Part shown: piece by piece, positions 23,001 to 32,000 of the stretch
Position numbering within the stretch: the first letter of the stretch is position 1
How the letters are laid out: every line of letters starts with the position of its first letter
NCBI GenBank assembly: GCA_032718475.1
Contig: JAUCBJ010003193.1
Location: 1-34,513 of the forward strand
Direction of reading: 5' to 3'
Source of the DNA: Nemertoderma westbladi
Lineage: Eukaryota; Xenacoelomorpha; Nemertodermatida; Nemertodermatidae
Length of the DNA: 34,513 nt
Made by a program: the position numbers and the translations under genes
The notes under the pieces: generated by a model
What the model was told of the DNA's origin: nothing
Seen by the model: only the letters and a program-made list of their open reading frames with translations
Databases searched by the model: none

Positions 23001-26000
23001 GTAGACATTCATTGACAGCTGTGGCAAAGGCAAGTAGGGGGGGGGGGGGGGGGGGGGGGGAAACTGGACGAAATAACAATTCATACCTCTCCAGGGGAAA
23101 TTCGACACAAATAAAGGCTGATTACTCTCAAAAATAAAACTGTAGCCTGTTCTATCTATTTTGTTTAGTTTATTGTTTTGGTTCAAATAACGTGCCACTG
23201 TAACCTGCTCCTTTCCCTAAATTGAGAATTTAACATTGAGGCGGGATATTAATTCACCAAGATAGGATTTGCGTCCAACCCCCCCCCCCCCCCCCCCCCC
23301 TGTCTCGGCAAAGGAATACAGAGAGTTGGCTTTAGGAGTATTATTAGGCGGGCCTGACCCATTATAATGCATCAAAGGCAGCCCTATTAATTAATTTATA
23401 ATTCAATCAGCTGTGCTTATAATAATTCAATTAGCTAGCCTACCATCTAACATAGCAGTGAGTAACATTATAGATATTCCCATATAGTGGGGTCGCTTAA
23501 GGCTGAAATATAGCAAAATCGTTAATTGCTGGACAAAAGCATGAAAATGTGACTATATATGTAAAAAAATGTGTAGATTAATCTGAGCCTGTGTACCAAA
23601 AAAATTGACTACTTCCCTAGCAACAGGGTGACTTTTTCATAGCAACCGGATACTTTTGGTCGTATCTGTTATTGAAACTCGCCATATAGAAAAATTACGA
23701 TTATATTACTGGGTTGGTTTAAAAATAGAAGTCGAGTACACGTTTCCATAGCAACAAGGTGACCTTTCCCTAGCAACCGTTGTATATTTAATGTAATTAT
23801 GATTGAAACTTGGGATAAATAACCTGGCTAGCAATAGAAGATGGTTAATAGTGTATTCGGGGCTGATACACGTTTCCTTAGCAACAAGATGACCTTTCCC
23901 TAGCAACTGCCTGCAATTCTGATTGAAATTTGGGATCATGTTGGGATAATCAACCTGTATAGCAATATAAGGCACATGTGAAGAATACCAGACTTTCTGC
24001 TGTTATATTTCACTTTGCAGTTACTCCCTTGTGAAGAATACCAGGTTTTCACCAAAACCACATTTTACAGGAGGGCTGAATCTAACCAAAACAATAAACG
24101 AATTAGTATATGTACAGGTTATAAGAGAGAAATAAGCGCTATAAAACACTTAATAAAGATAAATTAAAAAAATAAAAATCTTCATATATAAAATTCCAAT
24201 AAAAAGTCGACCGAAAAGTGAAATCCTGGTATTCTTCACGTGCGGCATGGGCGAATATAAGATTATTAGTAGTTATATTAGAGCTGATTGATACACGTTT
24301 CCATAAAAATATTTAAATTTATGGGAATAATGTGTGTTTATAAAACTACAGTGTAAAAGTACAGTTAAAAATCCAAAAATGTAGCCACGGGCGGAGCTGA
24401 TCCCGTAATAATAATAATATAATAGTACAATATGGATATATTTCTCTAAAAAATCTGTAAGAAGTACTGTACTTCCAATTTCAAAATTTTTTTTACTATT
24501 TCACTTGCCAGGCCCAGATGTAATACGGTTTTAGAACATCGTCATGCACTGAAAGGAGGCCAGAGGAACAAGATATCCTTGGCAATAACTTAAATCGTTC
24601 TAGAATGTTTCGCATATAATGAAAACAAACATAGATAAATATAATACCAATACTACCGGTAGCTGTTGTTGTATTTTATTCGTGTAGGAAAATGGTCAAT
24701 AATCAGAGTGTAATATAATAGTCACAGTCATTTTGCGATTCTAGAATTATAATTATGATACAGAATAGTACATCATGGTACTAGTGAGCTGGTTATTGCT
24801 TATTCCCTCGAAATTAACATTATGTAACTTTTGTTTTGGTTTGTGGTTTGTATATATTTATTGGCACTACTTCGCCCTGTCGACAGCCTCTGTCAATTTT
24901 TTTAACCATTAATTTTTTGGTGTTTTTCAATGTTTTGTTTGATAATGGTGAATGTTCTAGAACCTTAAGTAGATATTTTTTTTAATAGCAGCTAGCGTTT
25001 TTTTACTAGCTAGCATTTTTTGAAAATAAAAAAAAAATTTTGTTAACATTATTAATTAGCTAGCGTTTTTATGAAGGTAGTGGTTTTTTTACTACAGTAG
25101 CTAGTAATAGTAAGTATTTAAAATGTTTAAAACTGCTTTTTTTTAATATTACGTTATTTATAGGTGCGGTTGGTTGGTAAACAAGCCTATATTTTTTATG
25201 GGTTTTATTTTATTATTCTTTCCAGCGACACTTTGCTGAATTTAGACTCAGAAAACATACATATTGAGAAGGCTTTGTGGGGGTGTCATGGGGATATGTT
25301 GGATTGCTCTGGATGAGTTGAGTTGCTTACAGAAGCAAATATTGCTAATCATGGTGTAGCTGATTCTTTCCATAAAGTAGCACATATTACAAGGACTCGA
25401 TATGCTCATCAAACAACATGTGCTGCATTGACATTATTGCAGATTGAAGCCTTTTCAGAATTCGAGAATACAAATCACATTGATAATTATTCATTTTCAG
25501 ACTGGAGAGACTTAATGGCAACAGAGCATCCAACCTTTCAGTTCTACGACTTCATTTTGAGAATTCAGAGGCTAATTCTAGTATTTATTCGAGCTCATAG
25601 AGAGAAAAATTTCCAACTATTCATAAGTTGTTTAGAGACTCTAGTTGTTTACTTTTTTAGTTTAGACCATTACCACTACAGTCGATGGGTAAGTGTATTT
25701 CTGTTAGATATGAAGTCTCTCCCACAAACCATAATCGAAGTGTTTAATAAAGGAAATTGGGTTGCATCGAAGTCAAGTCGACGTTTCTCAGCTATACCTC
25801 TCGACCAAGCTCATGAACAGGAAAATGAAAAAGTTAAAGGTAGTGGTGGTGTGATTGGTCTTACTGAGAATGAAGCAGGATTTCGAAGGTGGCTCTTAGC
25901 CGGACCGGAAAATAGACTCAAGAAGAAATCTGTCACTCACAGATAAAAAAACACCATGAAGAAACAATAGCTTTCCAAAAGTCACTTCAAAATGATGTCA

Positions 26001-29000
26001 ATAATCTGGTAATTACCATTAAGGAACCCATTTATTTCAAAATCTGACAAACTCATATTGATACCAAGTCAAGCATATGCTCCTGACTCTGTAGTTAATA
26101 CCATAAGTAAGATTGAAGAATGTGGCGCAAGATACAATATACTAATTTTGTAACTGATGTTTTGGTTAATAATGTAAGGCCGTTCAAAGATGTCATTAAA
26201 TCCAACTCGTTTCAAACTTTTAAATCGCCTAGAATATCTAATGTAAAGAACAAACGCGTCTGAGGTTCGATCCGACGCATCATTGTTTGGAAAACTCTTT
26301 ATTGCGAATCAAACCCGAAAAGGAGATCCGTCTGTCTTCTTTGCTCATGAGAACCACCCTTATCCACCTTCACTTTCACAGTATGGTGACATCAATTATG
26401 AGACTAAATCTGACATATTAAAGGTTTTTGATACAACATATAGTGTTGATGTCCCTGAGTATTTTCATGCTAAAGTCTTTGATGCACGTTTCATAGTTCA
26501 TTGCCTTCGACCTATAGGATGTTCCACCATACAAGACTATTTAACTAATAAAATAATACCTCATATAAAGCACGAATTGAACAATTCTGACAGGGTTGAC
26601 TTTATTTTTGACAGATACTGCCATGAAAGCTTGAAAATGGGTATCAGAAACTTACGTGGTAGTGGAAACCAAGTTAACATTAAGGATAAAACCAAAATTC
26701 CAGCAAATTCGATGGATTTCTTAAGGAACTCTAATAATAAAAACGAGTTGTTCAACTATTTATCCAAATCAATTATTCTAGAAAAATACCCAGAAGGGAA
26801 ATATATTTACTCAACATTGGAAGAAGATGTGCTCTGTCAGGATAGTCGAGGCACCATTATGGGAAATTGCTCACACGAAGAAACTGACACCCGCATTATA
26901 GTACACATCCAGCATGCATTGTCAATGGGGGCTACAAATATCATTGTGCGCACGGGTGAAACAGACGTTTTAGTAATACTGATCGGAGTTCTCTTTTATT
27001 TATTATCCAATCATCCCAGACTGAACATATGGTTAGCATTCGGTTCTGGAAAACATTTTAAATATTTCAATGTGAATAATATATCCCAAAAGTTAGGTGA
27101 GGACAAATCAAAGGGTTTATTGATGTTCCATGCCCTTAGTGGCAGTGACACCGTGTCCCACTTCAGAAATATTGGCAAAATAACTGCTTGGAAAACTTGG
27201 TTGGTAGAATTCAATGCGAATTCAAAGCGTTGGAAAAATTTGTCATACGTATGTATGACAGAAAATCAAACAGAACGAGTATAAATAATACAAGACGGGA
27301 TCTATTCACCAAACGCAACTGCGTGATTGATCGCTTGCCACCAACTCAACACGCCCTTTACCAACATATGATGCGGGCTACATATCAAGCCAGCGTTTGG
27401 GCAGTCTGCACACAGGACAAACCGATACTCCCTTCACCAGCAGATTTCGGTTGGGTATTTAATACTCATGTTTAATACTCATTTAATACATGGAATCCCG
27501 TCTGGAGTTCACTGCCAGACGCTGCAACGATGTGCTACAAAGTCATTAAATGTGCATGCAAAAAGCGCAATTGCACAAACTGCAAGTGTGGGAAGGCTGG
27601 GTTTAAATGCACTGAATTATGCACTTGCACTTGCTCTTGTTATTGATCACATATGATTCGTATAATTAAAAGAATTGGAATAACTATAATACTAAATAAT
27701 TTAAATTTACAGCCTTGTGGCTGTGTATTTGATGTATAAACACATTATCCTCATAAAGCCAAAAGTGCAATATTTTTTAAATATAGATATCACCTTTTGT
27801 TTCTATGGAAACGTGCATCACAGCTCCAATATAACTACTAACCATCTTATATTGCTATAAATGCTGTTTATCTGCAGTTTCAATATTAATTACACTAAAT
27901 TTCAGGCAGTTCCTAGGGAAAGGTCACCTTGTTGCTATGGACACGTGTATCAGAGCCAATGTTATTACTAACAATCTTCTATTGCTAGACAGGTTGATTA
28001 TCCCAAGTTTCAATCATAATTTCATTAAATATACAGCGGTTGCTAGGGAAAGGTCTCCTTGTTGCTATGGAAACGTGTACAGACTTATATTATAAACTAA
28101 CCCAGTTATATAATCGTAATTTTTGTTTATGGCGAGTTTCAATAACAGAAATGACCAATTTTACCCGGTTGCTATGAAAAAGTCACCCTGTTGCTAGGGA
28201 AGTAGTCAATTTTTTTGGTACACAGGCTCAGATTAATCTACACATTTTTTTACATATATAGTCACATTTTCATGCTTTTGTCCGGCAATTAACGATTTTC
28301 ACCTTAAGCGACCCCACTAATAGGATTCACTGGGAAGAGCTATTCACCTGACAGGGTAATACATTGTAATATAAACAGTTGATGTTTGATTACTGTCTGT
28401 GATAGTGTGAATCAGTAAACACAACCTTACTAAAACTTGGCAAGTAAAATACTTCTCTGCAGATGGGCGGATCCGCACCAGCAGGTGTTTCTATCATTGA
28501 GTCTATGGCAATTTTCGTGTTATGGGGGTATTTTTTGAAATAAAAAAAAATACACTTTAAAACAATTTTTGGAAACTTTTTCCACATCCTGGGGGTTGAG
28601 CTGGGACGATTGATATAACTTTCATTGACGGACGAGTCCAGTACTGACGGACACCCCTGAACGGAACGCGGGCCTTCAAAAAGGCAAAAATTACATAAAT
28701 AGATTAAATTAAATTGAGGAGGCGGACTCATTTAACTATGAAAAGTTAAATTTTATTTTATTTAACGATTGAACGATTGTTTAATAATAATTGATGATTC
28801 ATTAAAGTAGATATTAGTACATATTAGTGCAATATATTAGACACGTAATACATACAGTATACAATGAGAGAAACCCATCACCAATTGTAATTATTACAGT
28901 TTAAATAGTAAAAAGTGATACAAATATTGGAGGGAAATTCAAACTGACTGGCCTACATACTTGCTACTTCAGTACTTGTTGCTGTACTACTGTTCTAATC

Positions 29001-32000
29001 CGCCATGGAGGGGAGACCAGCGCCGTCCTCTAGCCCCAGGCCACTGCGCCACCGCATGCGGGATCCGCGCAGACAGTGGGATGTGCCACGGACGATGGCG
29101 AATAATATTCGCGTCCGGACCCATCCCATGACTGTCGCGTAGGGTTTCCCCCAGGATGCATGGAGTCTGGTGGCTATGACTCTGAGCAGTCTATTGGCCT
29201 GCGGTGCCAACACTCCGTCGCACGAAGCCACGAAGGGAGAGAAATCGCCGCGACGAGCTGCTACAGCAGCCGCGTATAGCCGCTTCTTCTCGTCCTCCGC
29301 CGCCTCGAGAACGGTCATAGGAGCGCGGTTAACGTACGACTCGGCGTCAAGGTTGGTTGACCTGATATCGATCAACGCCTGAGTCTGCACGTTAAACGCG
29401 CCCCTAATCCCTACATCGCACCGCAGCCCTGTCCCGTCACCTTCCTCCAACTGCTCCCTTACTACTGGCTCCAGCATTACATTGCGCGGCCCAAACGCCA
29501 ACGCCGCGAGGTCGCCCACAGTATCTCTCAGCTCATTGTGGCGCTGGATGACGAGGCCGCCCTTCTTACAGTTCAACCCATGGTTCAGGTCGAAGGCAGC
29601 CCCGCATCCGTCGCACCGGCTGTGTACTCCAAGGAGGGGACTTCCGTATCGCACGGCGATCGCGTCACGAAACTCACGTGGGGATAGATCGTACTGGAGG
29701 TCCGCCCGGGGAATCGACGAGATCCAGCTACCGGTTTTGTACTCCGCCGCTCGGCGGATAGTGCGGCAGCGGCGTTCGGTCATCGCCCCCAGTGCCTCCT
29801 CGAACTCTGAGATCTCGGTCAGTTTCCGGTCGTCTCGGTCGACCTTCCTCGCCTTCGCCAAGCAGTCCCGGTGGGCTGGGAGGTCGAATTCCTCGGTGCC
29901 GGCCATCGCGCCGCTCAGGAACCGGGTCCCGTGCAAGGATACGAGGTACGACGGTTTTGCCTCGGCTACCGGGTTTCGCAGTCCTAGACCTCCTCGTTGT
30001 GGGGACAAACTAAACAGTTTTCGTTCTGCCGGAGTTATGGTTCCTCCGATCACTGCAGGAAGGAATCTTTGGGCGATGGCTGTCTCTAGAACGGCGTACT
30101 CCTCTTCGCAGTCGACGGTAACCCTCTGGAGATACGCCCACTCACGCTGCAACGAGCAGACCATGGCGGAGAAGGCCGCCTGTGGTTGGGATTCAGCCAT
30201 CGTCGCCAGTGCGTCCGTCGCCTCTACCCACGCAGCCACCTTCGCCCGCACATACTGGCGTCGTTCTCCCGAACTCCCGAGAAACCCCCCGAGAAACCGG
30301 TGTCCCGTTACAATCTTTATCTGGTGGCCACTGAAGACTCTGCGAGCCTCGTCCTCGTACTCGGGGTCGACTACGAGGTAGCATTTGGACGTCTCGGGGA
30401 AGTAACCAAAAGCTGGGCCGAGTTTGAGCAGCTCCTCAAACCACCGCAGTAAGTCTGGGAGTTCACCCGCCCCGCCAGAATCGTCGGCGTACCAACTCTC
30501 CCGGACTGTAGGGGACCGTAAACTCCGGATCAACGGGAGGGCTCCGATGGCGTACAGCAGCATTGCAAGGGGGTCGCCCTGGGTAACGCCCTCCGCGCTG
30601 AATATAATTGCGTCAGTCCCCTTCATGACAAGGATACTGTGGCCCCGATAACTGTTAAACAGGAATGTAGAGCATCGTGGCCACAGGCAGCGCGCGTTCC
30701 ACAACGCAGCTACCCGGTTGAGCGAGTTGAACGCGTTGGCCGCGTCCACCAGTAGCACCCCCCAACCCGAGTCACTGTTATCCTCGAACAGCGATGACAT
30801 CGAGTGTATCGCAGCCTCGACTCCTGCGGAGGTCCCCGCCGACAGCTGTTCGGCGCCACACGTGATGGTGACGTCATCCCCTGTGATCGCGGCCATTGCG
30901 CGGGCCATTATACGCCGGAGACACTCCCCGATTCCGATGGGCCGCACACCCGGACACTTATCCAGCGCGATCAGTCGGCCAGACATAAGTGCCCGGACAG
31001 ACTCCCACGGTACAACTACATTCGCTAGAGTCCGGGTGATTGCAGCAACTGTGTCTCGGAGGCGCTCACTATGGGCGCCATAGCGGAGCAGATAATCCTG
31101 CCAGCGTGTGGAGTCGCAACCCGCGGGACCGCCGCCACCGTGCAGGCGCCGGGCCACCTCCTCGATGTGCGCCGCCGTCACGTCGACGTCGACCTTGAGA
31201 GGCGGCTCGCCGCACTGTATTAATGATTCTCTATTGGGAGGCGCTGCAGCCGGGTGTTTATTCCGAAGAACATCGAGTACTTTGACTCTTTGCTGACCAA
31301 CTTCGATATCGGACTCTGGGTCCAACACGCCTCCGGACTCCCGACTGGTCACCCAGCGGACTGCGTTTCTTACCTTCCCCTCCAACATTAGTCTCGTAAA
31401 CACACGGACTGTGTGTTCTTTATCCGAATTGGGGGGTTCATTAAAGTGATAAAGTAAAATGAATTAAAATAAATCATTTTATTTTTTGTAATGGTAGGGT
31501 GCTCTTTAATGTAACTAAATATTGCCGAGGTTCCATCAATGTGGTCGGCAAAATTCAACATCCATTTTCATCTTTCTTTGCCTGCTTCCACGTGACGTTC
31601 AATTTACCTACCAAAGTCGGGTATATATATATTAATATTATTCGATAACAAAAACTATTTGGAAGCAGCGCTTTTTTCAATGTCATTTTTAGTTTAGTAA
31701 TATTAGAGTATTACCGGTATTATATCAGAATGGTTGAGTGCCCAAATGCCAAAAAGCGTCAAACTCTAACACATGAGTACAGAATATCTTAATTTTGCTA
31801 AAAAATGAGTAAAGAGTGTTTTCCGTTACGTTTTTATTAAATTAATATACTGTGGAACGAACCACGATTAGTGAGCGAAGCTCTAACAATTACAATTAGC
31901 ACAATTACAATTATTATTAGTATTATTCCCAGGTCAGGACTAATGGAATATGTAATAAATATATAGCACAATGTGAACCCGAGTACCTCATACGTACCAC

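Larger units (their letters stand above)
23487..28317 (+). mobile_element. 4.8-kb TIR transposon with ~500-bp subrepeat-bearing TIRs
   Basis: The ends are GTGGGGTCGCTTAAGG and its complement, with TA on both sides (23485-23486 and 28318-28319). The terminal inverted repeats run to about 24310 on the left (including a 282-bp nested insertion) and from about 27800 on the right, roughly 515-530 bp each. The outer 160 bp are close to identical. Each TIR contains several units of about 130 bp with the shared motif GTTGCTAGGGAAAGGTCACC (complemented on the left). Between the TIRs lies a single decayed gene on the + strand. The TA duplication is the best reading, but 2 bp is weak evidence. I could not assign a superfamily. 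Confidence 0.88.

Noticed and set aside
26256-26281. Box B-like GGTTCGATCCG, possible tRNA or SINE fragment
   Set aside because: In frame it encodes part of the transposon gene ([14 protein letters not shown]) and no box A precedes it at the right distance.
23487-28317. CACTA (EnSpm) transposon because the ends read TAGTG and CACTA
   Set aside because: The orientation is reversed relative to CACTA elements (these begin CACTA and end TAGTG), and the target duplication is 2 bp, not 3 bp.
28600-28700. Hammerhead-like GACGAGTCC
   Set aside because: The CTGATGA core and a properly placed GAAA are missing on both strands.
29482-30381. 299-codon open frame on the + strand
   Set aside because: It is the antisense shadow of the GC-rich RT/endonuclease frame; the - strand reading has the catalytic motifs.
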